This document shows positions 17,810 through 27,279 of a stretch of DNA of 64,000 nt, piece by piece. Every line of letters starts with the position of its first letter. The stretch's first letter is position 1. This DNA comes from Sphingobacterium sp. (GTDB lineage Bacteria > Bacteroidota > Bacteroidia > Sphingobacteriales > Sphingobacteriaceae), in assembly GCA_031253985.1 (NCBI GenBank), contig JAIRVH010000172.1, positions 22,540 through 86,539 on the forward strand, given 5' to 3'. Below the pieces are notes generated by a model, which was given only the letters and a program-made list of their open reading frames with translations, did no database searches and was not told the DNA's origin. Both the position numbers and the translations under genes were made by a program.

Positions 17810-17992
17810 ATGGAAAAAATCAATAAAAAAATTTATGTAGCTCCCCTAATAAGAAGCATTGCGATCGAGATGGAGCATGGTATAGCTGCGGGATCTTCTA
17901 ATTTGGGAGACGGATCAGATGGGAACTCCAATAGTGGTGGTGGTGGTGGTGGTAATGGCGACGGTGGTGGAATGGGATCTGGAGTTTTATAA
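17810..17992 (+). CDS. Small peptide of the GIAAGS family with Gly-rich tail
   Basis: A 60-residue peptide: a lysine-rich start, YVAPLIRSIAIEMEHGIAAG, then a low-complexity Gly/Ser/Asn/Asp tail. The first half aligns with two other small proteins in this window (46004-46174 and 51694-51873): all have an aromatic residue-x-x-P near residues 8-14, a hydrophobic stretch ending in Glu, and GIAAGS. There is no transmembrane segment or conventional signal peptide. Function is unknown; a leader-plus-variable-tail layout is visible, and secretion or modification is only conjecture. It has its own promoter and terminator and is monocistronic. Confidence 0.65.
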   Translation: MEKINKKIYVAPLIRSIAIEMEHGIAAGSSNLGDGSDGNSNSGGGGGGNGDGGGMGSGVL

Positions 17993-18050
17993 GACTTTCT
18001 GATATATAAACAGCGAATTAGATAGTTTTTCAACCCAATCTAAAACAAGG

Positions 18051-18085
18051 AAGCCTGTATTTTCCTTATATGCAGGCTTTTATAG
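18051..18085 (+). terminator. Intrinsic terminator of small peptide gene
   Basis: AAGCCTG (18051-18057) pairs with CAGGCTT (18073-18079); T residues follow to 18081 and a second T run begins at 18086. It lies 58 bp after the peptide stop. Confidence 0.7.
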
Positions 18086-18739
18086 TTTTTGTCACCAAAG
18101 TATGCTTTGAATTTAAAGGTCTATTCCGTTCACAATCACTCCCGCTAAAAAAAGTTACTTGGTTTGTTAAAAAAAATATGCTCCTCTGTCGCTAATTGCA
18201 TTTAAGAAAGATTAGTTAAAGGTATATAATTAAAGTAGGACCAATGGAGAAATACACAATATTTTAAGCTCAGGTTATCGCATAAAACGAAGTCAAAAAA
18301 CCTGATTTAATCTCTATCTTTTTAATTATTATATTTCGAATTAAAGGAAGTGATAAAATTAATAAGCGATTAGATAATATTGAAAACAATAGCTAATGAA
18401 TTACAGCATATATTTGGTTATAGAAACAAATGTTAGGATCAGAATCAGGATCCTTTCGGCAAAATAACAGGTATGGCCTGAAAACATGTTAGTTTATGTT
18501 ATTAAAAAATTACAGAAAATCAGTACGGAAAAGCAAATCCCAGATTCACAATAAAATTTAGGATGGTATTAAAGCAAACAATCAACCAAAAAATTAATAC
18601 CTCTCCTGCAATAACACAATTTCTGTGGCATTTCAATGCATTTCTTACCTGATGACCTTAAATAATACTAGATATAAAATATAATTACAATGGATATCGA
18701 ATTACATAAATAAAGATTAGTAAAGAAAACATCAAAAAT
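18086..18739. other. AT-rich intergenic region
   Basis: A 650-bp AT-rich gap with no supported gene or RNA. Only a weak 7-bp inverted repeat (18270-18276 with 18299-18305) was seen. It precedes the histidine kinase. Confidence 0.4.
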
Positions 18740-19933
18740 ATGACAATTAAAGCTAATTCCGCATCAAAATCTGATGCATCTTCACAAGACGAAATGAGGT
18801 CAAGTCAGAAAATTTTGGATGTTTTGTGCCAGAATACACATATGCAATTTGGAGTAATCCGAGTAATTAAAGATAAATCATGGAGTAATTGGTGTATGTA
18901 TGATTACCATAGTCAATTGCTTACTGTTGATGATAGTCAGGAGTATATTAAGGTTTATCAAGAAATCCGAGTCGGATTAAACCCAGTTTTTATTCAGGAT
19001 AGTAATCTTTGTGGAAATAAAGCATGGAGAGAAATTCTAAATGGGGTGGGAATGAGAAGCTATATATCTTTCCCTATCATAGATAAAAACAATATTATAC
19101 TTGGTCACTTAAGTTTTATGGACACCAAGCCCGTTCATTTTGACAATGAGAAGTTATCGATGTTGTTACCTTTCTGCGGAGACCTGATAGCCATCGATTT
19201 TATCAAAGTTTTTGGATTGAGATATACCAATATAATACTGGATAATGAGCGTAAATATTCCAGAAAGAGAGACATTATACTATCCTCGCTTGCACATGAT
19301 CTAAATAATCCACTTAGTGCTGTTAAAATGCTGTCTCAATTCCTCAAAGAAAAGCTAAGTGATGAAAAGCACAAAAAGGTGGCGAAACGCATAGAGGATT
19401 CATCACTTCGCATGAAAAATATGATAGATGATATTCTGGACTTTAGCATAGAAAAAATGGGGATAGACTCAGCCATTAAGAAAGAACCTGTTTGTATGGA
19501 ATCATTAATAAAGCAAGTTCTGGATGAATTTGCCCCTCAAGTTATTCGATTTGTTTCCTTAAGAATTAATATACATAGAAATGTTATCTGCAATAAAACT
19601 AAAATTGGCCGGGCTATTTCCAATCTGATTTCTAATTCCATTAAACATGGCAGACCCGGTAAAAAAATAGAAATAGATTCCTATATTAAAAATAATAATT
19701 TTGTCTTTCAGATCGAAAATCACATTATTCGAACAAAAAGCAAATCATTTCAAAATTTATTCTCTCCATTTGAAAAAAGTGAACAAAGCGATGGGTTAGG
19801 TCTGGGATTATATATCGTACAACAAATTGCGAGAATACATTCTGGAGAAATTCAATTCATTTTAAGAGAAGATAAAATCACATTTAAATTTGTCATTCCG
19901 CTAGTAGATCAAGTTTATAATTGCACCAATTAA
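18740..19933 (+). CDS. GAF-domain sensor histidine kinase with degenerate G1 box
   Basis: A 397-residue soluble histidine kinase. Residues ~20-165 look like a GAF domain (CQNTHMQFGVIRVI, MRSYISFPIIDKNNIILGHL). The HisKA box SLAHDLNNPLSAVKML has the phospho-accepting His near 186. The ATPase has an N box (AISNLISNSIKHG, ~294) and a G2 box (GLGLGLYIVQQIARIHSGEI, ~352). The G1 position, normally DxGxG, reads ENHIIRTKSKS, so the adenine-binding Asp and glycines are not recognisable. No transmembrane segment and no response regulator gene is adjacent. It is an orphan kinase or possibly a non-catalytic or phosphatase-type partner. Confidence 0.75.
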   Translation: MTIKANSASKSDASSQDEMRSSQKILDVLCQNTHMQFGVIRVIKDKSWSNWCMYDYHSQLLTVDDSQEYIKVYQEIRVGLNPVFIQDSNLCGNKAWREILNGVGMRSYISFPIIDKNNIILGHLSFMDTKPVHFDNEKLSMLLPFCGDLIAIDFIKVFGLRYTNIILDNERKYSRKRDIILSSLAHDLNNPLSAVKMLSQFLKEKLSDEKHKKVAKRIEDSSLRMKNMIDDILDFSIEKMGIDSAIKKEPVCMESLIKQVLDEFAPQVIRFVSLRINIHRNVICNKTKIGRAISNLISNSIKHGRPGKKIEIDSYIKNNNFVFQIENHIIRTKSKSFQNLFSPFEKSEQSDGLGLGLYIVQQIARIHSGEIQFILREDKITFKFVIPLVDQVYNCTN

Positions 19934-20150
19934 TATAATAAAACAATATAAGATCAAATTTTATAATCGACTTTGCAGGAAAATGAATTCTAAAAAATTA
20001 TTAAGGATATATTCGAGAGATAAAGACTTAGAAACAGTGTGCTATAAATTTCCTTAAATTACACCGAAAATTTAAAATTCTCATAATTGCTGTTTTATAA
20101 ATTATCATAATATTGATAAACTCGCCAGTCCCTATAAGTAATAATTTTAT

Positions 20151-20170
20151 AAAGCGTTTTGATAGTTATG
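20151..20170 (+). promoter_or_regulatory. AAAGCG-type promoter module (site 2)
   Basis: AAAGCG, six bases, TAGTTATG then AAAA. It precedes the first of two tandem small-RNA-like units. Confidence 0.5.
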
Positions 20171-20174
20171 AAAA

Positions 20175-20287
20175 TAAGAATTACAAAAAAATACATGAAA
20201 TTTGAAGTTCATATAATCTGGTAGATCCAGGTGGTTTGAAAATGTTTAATATAGTAAAATGGCATCTACAAATAGGTGCCATTTTTT
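20175..20287 (+). ncRNA. Candidate small RNA, copy A of a tandem pair
   Basis: About 110 nt runs from the predicted start after TAGTTATG to an intrinsic terminator. The terminator stem is AAATGGCA (20257-20264) with TGCCATTT (20277-20284), ending in six T. It contains GGTAGATCCAGGTGGTTT (20220-20237), nearly identical to the same-position block of copy B. No credible ORF exists. Promoter, internal block and terminator occur in the same order and spacing in both copies, while the terminator stems differ in sequence. Confidence 0.55.
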
Positions 20288-20307
20288 GGTACCAGTTATA
20301 AATTTAT

Positions 20308-20327
20308 AAAGCGATGAGATAACTTTG
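20308..20327 (+). promoter_or_regulatory. AAAGCG-type promoter module (site 3)
   Basis: AAAGCG, six bases, TAACTTTG (exact TAnnTTTG) followed by AAAA. It precedes the second tandem small-RNA-like unit. Confidence 0.55.
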
Positions 20328-20332
20328 AAAAC

Positions 20333-20446
20333 GAATTTTTCAAAAATAATATCCAACTTCGAGTATCATAAAAATTGGTAGATCTAGGTGATTTATCAGA
20401 TTGTTTATAACATAGTTATTGGCGTTCTTCTAAAGAACGCCTTTTT
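20333..20446 (+). ncRNA. Candidate small RNA, copy B of a tandem pair
   Basis: About 114 nt from the predicted start to a strong terminator: GGCGTTCTT (20421-20429) pairs perfectly with AAGAACGCC (20433-20441), followed by five T. The block GGTAGATCTAGGTGATTT (20377-20394) matches copy A with three changes. It has no ORF. The close layout of copies A and B suggests a duplicated regulatory RNA. Confidence 0.6.
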
Positions 20447-20478
20447 CATTGGAAATCAGATTTAAAAATATTTAGGCC

Positions 20479-20510
20479 AAAAAAAAAGCTCCTCGGGCAG
20501 CGGGGAGCTT
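20479..20510 (-). terminator. Strong intrinsic terminator on minus strand
   Basis: On the plus strand an A run (20479-20487) precedes AAGCTCC (20487-20493) and GGAGCTT (20504-20510); read on the minus strand it is a GC-rich hairpin with a long U tail. It would end a transcript of the decayed sigma gene. Confidence 0.75.
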
Positions 20511-20667
20511 CTAACAAAACTATACGTGGATAATTTAGAACTCATTGTCAAATTTATACCTTTTTTCAGAAATTATTCCAATGCTGAAAATAATAAATTG
20601 TTGAAAAATTTATTACTCAGTTTCCTGAATAATTTTGGAAAAATAATTTGATAATGGTGCCTACCTT

Positions 20668-21066
20668 TTATGAAGACCACTTAGTGCCATAAGGTAATGT
20701 CTGGAGAAAACCACATATAATCAATCCCAATTCCTCTACATCTGGACCACTCTCTCCTATTGCACGAGTGATTTTGAAATTATTTTTTAATATTGATTCA
20801 CAATGTTGGCTCTCATGAATTGTTTTGATTAGTTTAATTTTTAGAACAGAATAGAGATAATTTTTGAGGTTTAAAGTCGTCAAACGGCTACGATTATCCC
20901 AAATCCATATAAATACGTCCTTAATCGTTTCAGTCGTTACATCGCTTCCATAATTATACTATAGCCATAAATATAAAGCTGGTCAACGCACTTTATTAAA
21001 AGCATCCGAATTTCCTTGACGTAGCGCTTTCAAAAGATCTGCATCATCATATATATCTTCTACCAT
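20668..21066 (-). pseudogene. Decayed ECF-type RNA polymerase sigma factor
   Basis: Reading the minus strand from the ATG at 21066 gives DDADLLKALRQGNSDAFNKV, a typical sigma-70 region 2 start in Bacteroidota ECF factors. Two in-frame stops (TGA and TAG) then interrupt the region-2 helix. The same frame resumes as TETIKDVFIWIWDNRSRLTT and LKNYLYSVLKIKLIKTI, the canonical region 2 DVFxxxWxxR segment and following helix. The frame ends shortly after the region-4 opening (LQTLPYGTK) and the rest of region 4 is not recognisable. No anti-sigma (FecR) gene is adjacent. The gene is therefore inactive. Confidence 0.7.
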
Positions 21067-21199
21067 ATCGCTATAATGTACTGACAAACTAATTCACAAT
21101 ATTCCAATTCATTGAGAAATAAAACCTGGTTCCGAGGAACGTTGCAATTGTATCTCCTAGTCGGTTTTCGAATAGATATTTTTGAATTCCTATTATAAT

Positions 21200-21333
21200 A
21201 AAAAATGCACCTTCAAACGAGTGAAGCCGCATATAAAAAACTTAATTTAATCCCCAACTATAAAACGGAATTGATACTGCAGAATTAGATTTAATTCTTC
21301 AGAACTCATTTTTCAAAATGACGAAAACGCTTT
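21200..21333 (-). other. Short minus-strand transcription unit (AAAGCG module site 4 plus terminator)
   Basis: On the minus strand AAAGCG, six bases, TCATTTTG and AAAA (21333 down to 21310) resemble the promoter module. About 80 nt further a hairpin (21207-21215 with 21222-21230, partly imperfect) is followed by a six-T run at 21205-21200. The transcript would be about 105 nt and could encode only a 20-residue peptide starting MSSEELNLILQYQ. It lies upstream of the decayed sigma gene and could be its old leader or an independent small RNA. Confidence 0.35.
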
Positions 21334-21568
21334 ATAAATCTATCTATTCTATGGTTATTTAACATTAAAGATATATCTGAATTTAATGAGCACCCTTTCT
21401 AGTCTCAAATCTTAATACTTGTTATATCAATCTGTGTTATTTTCGTTCTGCGTAGAGAAGAGTATTAATTACTTGATTTAAGATTATTTTTCAGATTAAA
21501 ATAAATCATATAATCTATAAATAATATAGATTTAAAAGAAATTAAAAAGTCAAAATATATAATTTGAC

Positions 21569-21588
21569 AAACCGAATAGATAATTTTG
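21569..21588 (+). promoter_or_regulatory. AAAGCG-type promoter module (site 5), upstream of second SusC
   Basis: AAACCG, six bases, TAATTTTG then AAAA. Predicted start near 21595, giving a ~155-nt leader to the SusC start at 21753. Confidence 0.5.
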
Positions 21589-21752
21589 AAAAGCGTGTTG
21601 CGACTTACTTTTCGCACCTTTGTTTCCGTTGACAAGCATATATAGTCAGCTAGATTTATGAAATAAACTACCAGAAGATTAGCATAACTAAAGGTCTCAG
21701 AATGGGCCAAAATTGAACTAAATTATTCACATATTAATAATTCATTAACCTA

Positions 21753-24700
21753 ATGCAAAACAATAGGAAGGACACTCTCATGTTTCCCGGGGAGAATTAT
21801 GGAAAAACAGCACACATTTCCAGTGCGAGAAAGTGGACACATTCCCCCTCGGATGTTAATGGTCTCATGGCTATTGACTACAAAACACGAGGGAATAAAA
21901 AAAGTCTTTGCTTTCCACTATTTTGGGCCATAGTGGCAGCAGGCGTCATGCAGGTGAACCAAATTTTTGCTGCCGAATCGAGTAGCTCAGCAATAGATGT
22001 ATTACAAATGTCCAAAATTGGACAGGAGTCTTATATAGTCACGGGGACAGTTGTTGATGAAAATGGCAAACCTCTCGCAGGAGCAACACTGAGATTAAAA
22101 GAAAATAACAAAAAAGGTGTAAAGACTAAAGCAGACGGCAGTTTTGAACTACCTATTATCTCCACAAATGAACTCATTGTTGTCTCATCAGTAGGTTTTG
22201 AAAATAAGGAACTAAGGGTAAATCCTAATACACGCGGGATTACTATAGAACTTAAAAAAATTAATAATACACTGGATGAAGTTTCCGTAGTTTCAACAGG
22301 CATTTTCAAAAAAGAGGATAAAAGTTTTACTGGAGCATCTAGAACAATTTCTGCAAAAGAACTTAAGCTATATGGAACCCGGAATCTGATCACATCTTTA
22401 AGGAATATTGACCCCTCTTTTAATATCATTGAAAGTAATCTTTTCGGTTCAGATCCAAACCGGCTTCCCGAAATCCAAATGCGTGGTAATGCCAGTATTC
22501 CGAATGTAAATCAGATCCAGAGCCAGTCAGCAAGCCAGCTGAATACCCCTTTGATCGTGTTGGACGGTTTTCAGAGTTCGTTGAAGGCGCTAATAGATAT
22601 AAATGAAAATGATGTTGAATCCATTACACTTTTAAAAGATGCTACTGCTACAGCACTGTATGGTTCAAGGGGAGCAAATGGTGTGGTGGTAATTACAACG
22701 AAAATGCCAAAAGCAGGAAAACTTCGTGTAAATTTCGGTTCAGAACTTAAAATTGAAACAGCTGACCTCAGTGGCTATCACCTATTGCATTCAAGAGAAA
22801 AACTGGAACTGGAAGGATTGGCAGGTTATTATAATCAGGTAAATGCCGATGAGGATCTAATGAGTAAGAGATATTATAATTTTTTGCTCAATGAAGTTAA
22901 TAGTGGTGTAGAAACAGACTGGCTGGCCATTCCATTGAGGACATCATATGCACTAAGAAATAACCTGCGTATGGAAGGCGGAGACAAACAGTTCAGGTAT
23001 TCTGCTACCCTACAGAACAATAAAACTGCTGGTGTCATGAAAGGTTCCTTCCGGTCGACACTGACAGGTTCAATAACTCTATCGTATAGTTACGACAATT
23101 TATTGTTTCGAAATTACACTAATATTGGCAATGTGAAAAACCAAGAGTCTTCCTATGGAGAATTTTCTAACTATGCAGTACTAAATCCATATTGGAGACC
23201 ATACGATGAACAGGGTAACGTTAATAAATTTTTAGGCAATTCAGGAAACATTGACAATACTTACGTTCGGGCTAACTTACCCACAAATCCACTTTATGAT
23301 GCTACTCTAAATACCTTTGATAGGGGAGAACAAACCTTTATTACGAATCAGACTGCAGTGGAATGGAAAATAATTAAGGACCTTCTTCTGACTGGGAAGT
23401 TTAGCATAACAAAATCAAATCAACAAACTGACGCATTTCGACCGGCCGAACATACATTTTTCTCATACCTTACTGGCCAAGATGTAACAAGAAAGGGAGA
23501 CTATCGGCTGGGAATAGCTAATGAAAATATATATGAAGGCGGACTGAATATCTCTTACAATAAAACCATTAAAGAGAAACATCATCTTTTTGCAGGTGGA
23601 GAAATGAATGTTTTACAAAGCAAAACATCTAATTATAATATTCTCGCCGAAGGGTTCCCGAATTCTAGTCTTAACTTTCCTTCCATGGCTCTACAATACG
23701 AAAGGAATGGCAAACCGGGCGGATCCGAATATTATTACCGTACTGTAGGTGCTGTTGGAAATGTTAACTATAATTTTGATAACAGGTATTTTGCAGATGC
23801 TACTTTAAGGTTTGACGGCTCCTCACAATTTGGATCTAACAAACGCTTTGCACCATTCTGGTCAGCAGGGATTGGATGGAACGTGGATCAGGAAAAGTTC
23901 TTTAGTAAGACCGGCAAAATTAACAAATTAAAGATTAGGGGATCAGCAGGCAGCAGTGGATCAACGAATTTCAGTACGTACCAGGCCCTAACGTCTTACG
24001 GCTATTACACAAGTGACAGATACTTTAATTGGGTTGGTTCATATCTTATGGGAATCGGAAATCCAGACTTAAAATGGCAACAGATTATCAAATATAATCT
24101 TGGCACCGATATAGAAATGTTAAACCGTAGATTACTTTTGCAGGCAAATTATTATATCTCAAATACAAATGATCTTGTCTCAGCAATAAACACACCTGCA
24201 TCAAACGGTTTTAGCTCTTATACATCAAATGTAGGAAAACTTAAAAATAAAGGATTTGAACTATATGCCACAGTATATGTATTGAAAAAGCCAGAAGGCA
24301 TAACCTGGTCTTTATCTGGAACTGCTTTTCGTAATAATAACAAGGTCATTGAAACTTCCAAAGCATTAAAGGAAGCACAACTACTGATAGTTCGCAACAC
24401 CAAAAATGTTGCTGGAAGTATGTATATTGAAGGGTATTCAAGTAATACAATCTGGGCTGTTAAGTCCTTAGGTATCGATCCGAGTAATGGTAAAGAAATC
24501 TACTTAGCCGCAGATGGAACTCCCACTTATACGTGGAATGCTGATGATGTGACCGCAGTGGGAAATTCGGAGCCCAAGCTTCATGGAAGTTTAAATACCA
24601 TGCTCCGCTATCACGGGTTGACTTTCACTGCCGCTTTCAGTTATAAATTAGGGGGGCAGTCTTATAATAATACCCTTGCGGATAAAATTGAGACTACTAA

Positions 24701-25025
24701 TTTACTAAATAATGTTGATGAACGAGTATACAGCGGGCGCTGGCAGAAACCGGGAGATGTAGTTCCGTTTAAAGGTTTACTAAATACCACAGAATCCAAT
24801 AGAACTTCCAGATTTGTCCAGAAAGAAAACACTTTCTATGCAAGAAATTTTTATGCGCAATATGATTTCCACAGCGCTAAATGGGTAAAGCAGATTGGTT
24901 TTGAAAATGTAAATGTAGGTTTTAACGTTGCCGAACCTTTTATTATTTCCAGTATTCGTCAGGAGCGCGGCACCTCCTATCCTTTTTCCCGTCAATATAC
25001 TTTTATTCTTAATGCAACATTTTAA
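21753..25025 (+). CDS. SusC/RagA family TonB-linked outer membrane protein
   Basis: A 1090-residue TonB-dependent transporter. A long basic N-terminal extension precedes the signal segment (FPLFWAIVAAGVMQVNQIFA, about residues 55-75), so the real start could also be 21780 or 21867. The carboxypeptidase-like domain (TGTVVDENGKPLAGATL), the LDEVSVVSTG boundary, the plug (ITLLKDATATALYGSRGANG) and a full barrel ending ILNATF follow. There is no STN domain. It forms an importer with SusD 3 bp downstream and heads a six-gene operon. Confidence 0.94.
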   Translation: MQNNRKDTLMFPGENYGKTAHISSARKWTHSPSDVNGLMAIDYKTRGNKKSLCFPLFWAIVAAGVMQVNQIFAAESSSSAIDVLQMSKIGQESYIVTGTVVDENGKPLAGATLRLKENNKKGVKTKADGSFELPIISTNELIVVSSVGFENKELRVNPNTRGITIELKKINNTLDEVSVVSTGIFKKEDKSFTGASRTISAKELKLYGTRNLITSLRNIDPSFNIIESNLFGSDPNRLPEIQMRGNASIPNVNQIQSQSASQLNTPLIVLDGFQSSLKALIDINENDVESITLLKDATATALYGSRGANGVVVITTKMPKAGKLRVNFGSELKIETADLSGYHLLHSREKLELEGLAGYYNQVNADEDLMSKRYYNFLLNEVNSGVETDWLAIPLRTSYALRNNLRMEGGDKQFRYSATLQNNKTAGVMKGSFRSTLTGSITLSYSYDNLLFRNYTNIGNVKNQESSYGEFSNYAVLNPYWRPYDEQGNVNKFLGNSGNIDNTYVRANLPTNPLYDATLNTFDRGEQTFITNQTAVEWKIIKDLLLTGKFSITKSNQQTDAFRPAEHTFFSYLTGQDVTRKGDYRLGIANENIYEGGLNISYNKTIKEKHHLFAGGEMNVLQSKTSNYNILAEGFPNSSLNFPSMALQYERNGKPGGSEYYYRTVGAVGNVNYNFDNRYFADATLRFDGSSQFGSNKRFAPFWSAGIGWNVDQEKFFSKTGKINKLKIRGSAGSSGSTNFSTYQALTSYGYYTSDRYFNWVGSYLMGIGNPDLKWQQIIKYNLGTDIEMLNRRLLLQANYYISNTNDLVSAINTPASNGFSSYTSNVGKLKNKGFELYATVYVLKKPEGITWSLSGTAFRNNNKVIETSKALKEAQLLIVRNTKNVAGSMYIEGYSSNTIWAVKSLGIDPSNGKEIYLAADGTPTYTWNADDVTAVGNSEPKLHGSLNTMLRYHGLTFTAAFSYKLGGQSYNNTLADKIETTNLLNNVDERVYSGRWQKPGDVVPFKGLLNTTESNRTSRFVQKENTFYARNFYAQYDFHSAKWVKQIGFENVNVGFNVAEPFIISSIRQERGTSYPFSRQYTFILNATF

Positions 25026-25028
25026 TCT

Positions 25029-26486
25029 ATGAAAAAACTACTTTATTTCACTATAATGGCCGCATCTTCGGCACAGCTTGTTTCATGTAACAAGTTCTTG
25101 GATATCGCCCCCAGAACAGAAGTACGGGAAGACCAGCAATTTAATTCAGAACAGGGTTTTAAAGATGCATTGGCAGGAGTTTATATCAATATGAAAGATC
25201 TTTCCACGTATGGCACCGAACTTAGTTTTGGGACAATTGAACACCTAGTGTCGAGCTGGGACGTAACCAGTAACTCTTTAGAGCAACAGATCGGCCTTTT
25301 CAATTTTAGTGATTCCCGTGTTATCAAAACATTTGATAACATTTTCAGTAAACAATATAAAACCATCGCCAATATCAACTCCATTCTTCAAAATATTGAT
25401 GCCAATAAATCCGTATTTAAGACCAAGGGTACTTATGAGCTCATTAAAGGTGAATGTCTTGGACTTCGCGCTCTTATTCATCTTGATCTTATGCGCCTAT
25501 ATGGTCCAATGCCGAAAGAGCCTTCTATTGGCAACAATCTTTCTTATGTTACAGAATTCGGAAAAGAGATTAAAACGCATATTTCCTATGAGGCTTACAG
25601 GGAAATGCTTTTCCAGGATATCAATAATTCCGCTGACCTACTAAAAACCGTAGACCCTCTCTTGGAGTATTCTATGGCCGATCTTCGTAACCCAAATGGA
25701 TCTTCAAGCAAATTCAGGAATGATGATACTTTTATTGCCTTTCGGAATATGCGGATGAACTACTACGCAATTAAGGCATTGGAAGCACGGGCTGCTCTGT
25801 GGTATGGTGAGAATGAGAAGGCATACAATGCGGCAAAAGAAGTCGTCGAAGCAAAAAATACTGACAACACACAAAAATTTAAGATTTCGACGGGACCAGA
25901 ATTTTCGCAGGAGAATTTTACGCTTACCACAGAGCAGATTTTTGGACTGTATAACCAGCAAATGAGCACCGCTTATACGGATTTTTTTTCAACAGGTATT
26001 TATAGAAAAGGTACATCATCTACGACTATAAATACAAAACTATTTGGCAATACAGGAACTGACTTCCGAGAAAGTTCTCTCTGGAACCTTTTGGTAGATC
26101 AAGGAGGCTCGAAATCTTATGTAATAAAAAAGTATCAAATTTTAGCGGAGACTCCTACAGCGCTAACAGATTTTAAACAGATTCCAATGATCAGAACAAG
26201 TGAATTGTATTTAATATTAGCAGAAACTGCCCCCCTAGATGAAGGTCTTGAGTATTTCAAACAATTTAGGGATTCCAGGAATATATCTACCTTGTCCGTT
26301 CTCCAAAATAAAGAAAGTCTCTTAGCTGAAATCGTAAAAGAATATCGCAAAGAATTTTATGCCGAAGGGCAGGCCTTCTACACTTATAAGCGGCTGAATA
26401 TTTCAAAAGAGCAGTTTTTATTTTTGCCTGCCTCTGCTACTTTAACTTATTTATTACCTATGCCTACAGTTGAATCTGTAAATTAA
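25029..26486 (+). CDS. RagB/SusD family nutrient uptake lipoprotein
   Basis: A 485-residue surface lipoprotein with lipobox VSCN (SSAQLVSCNKFLDIAP) and the SusD opening FLDIAPRTEVREDQQFNSEQG. TPR helices (GECLGLRALIHLDLMRLYG, NYYAIKALEARAALWYG) and the C-terminal EYRKEFYAEGQAFYTYKRL are present. It is on the short side for SusD, which is common in loci of the SusD-DUF4843-PKD type. It begins 3 bp after SusC. Confidence 0.92.
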   Translation: MKKLLYFTIMAASSAQLVSCNKFLDIAPRTEVREDQQFNSEQGFKDALAGVYINMKDLSTYGTELSFGTIEHLVSSWDVTSNSLEQQIGLFNFSDSRVIKTFDNIFSKQYKTIANINSILQNIDANKSVFKTKGTYELIKGECLGLRALIHLDLMRLYGPMPKEPSIGNNLSYVTEFGKEIKTHISYEAYREMLFQDINNSADLLKTVDPLLEYSMADLRNPNGSSSKFRNDDTFIAFRNMRMNYYAIKALEARAALWYGENEKAYNAAKEVVEAKNTDNTQKFKISTGPEFSQENFTLTTEQIFGLYNQQMSTAYTDFFSTGIYRKGTSSTTINTKLFGNTGTDFRESSLWNLLVDQGGSKSYVIKKYQILAETPTALTDFKQIPMIRTSELYLILAETAPLDEGLEYFKQFRDSRNISTLSVLQNKESLLAEIVKEYRKEFYAEGQAFYTYKRLNISKEQFLFLPASATLTYLLPMPTVESVN

Positions 26487-26494
26487 ATATTATT

Positions 26495-27277
26495 ATGAAA
26501 CAGAAGAAATTCCATATTCTACTGGCTTTCGGGCTTTTTGCAGCTATGTATTCCTGCCAGAAGGAAGATTACCTCCTTTTTGAAGGTCAAACACGTGTTC
26601 AGTTTGGCCCCCCATTATCATTATACAAGGAGAAAGCTTATACATTTCGAGATACGCTAAAGCCTGCAACATTTTATTACTATCCAGAAGATAAAATAAA
26701 AGATACCGTATATTTTGATATCTATACAATGGGAAATTTATCTAAGAATAAAAGGAAATATAAATTGGAACAGTTCAATCTCTCTGGGGAAGAAAACGCT
26801 GTCCCCGGAAAACACTTTATCTCTTTCGATGATCCTTCAATGACTGAATCCTACATTATACAACCAGATTCCGTTCATGCCAGAGTTCCAATTGTGATCA
26901 TTCGTGATCCTGAGCTAAAGAACAAAAGCGTTAACCTAGGCATCCGATTGGTTAACAGTGATGATTTCGGGCTCGGTGAGACTTCAATGCTCTGGAGAAA
27001 ACTTATCATTACCGACCACCTGACCAAGCCAGTTGCATGGAACAAAACTATGACCGATTATTACCTAGGTCAATATAGTACCAGGAAACACCAGTTTTTG
27101 GTTGAAACCACCGCAAAAAAATGGGACCAGGATTTTATTACGGAACTCAGTTCATCCTTGGACTTAATGGATTACTACATGTCGATTGTTGCCACAGCAT
27201 TAGCTGATTATAATAGACAGCATCCACAAAATCCACTAAAAGATGAAAATGGCGAACTTATAACTTTTCCTTACTAA
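26495..27277 (+). CDS. DUF4843 family lipoprotein
   Basis: A 260-residue lipoprotein (LAFGLFAAMYSCQKED). DYLLFEGQTRVQFGP and DTVYFDIYTMGNLSKNKRK, then FNLSGEENAVPGKHFISFDD, fit DUF4843, a beta-sandwich family nearly always encoded after a SusC/SusD pair. It is probably an accessory surface binding protein of the importer. Spacing is 8 bp after SusD and 2 bp before the PKD-like gene. Confidence 0.8.
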   Translation: MKQKKFHILLAFGLFAAMYSCQKEDYLLFEGQTRVQFGPPLSLYKEKAYTFRDTLKPATFYYYPEDKIKDTVYFDIYTMGNLSKNKRKYKLEQFNLSGEENAVPGKHFISFDDPSMTESYIIQPDSVHARVPIVIIRDPELKNKSVNLGIRLVNSDDFGLGETSMLWRKLIITDHLTKPVAWNKTMTDYYLGQYSTRKHQFLVETTAKKWDQDFITELSSSLDLMDYYMSIVATALADYNRQHPQNPLKDENGELITFPY

Positions 27278-27279
27278 TA

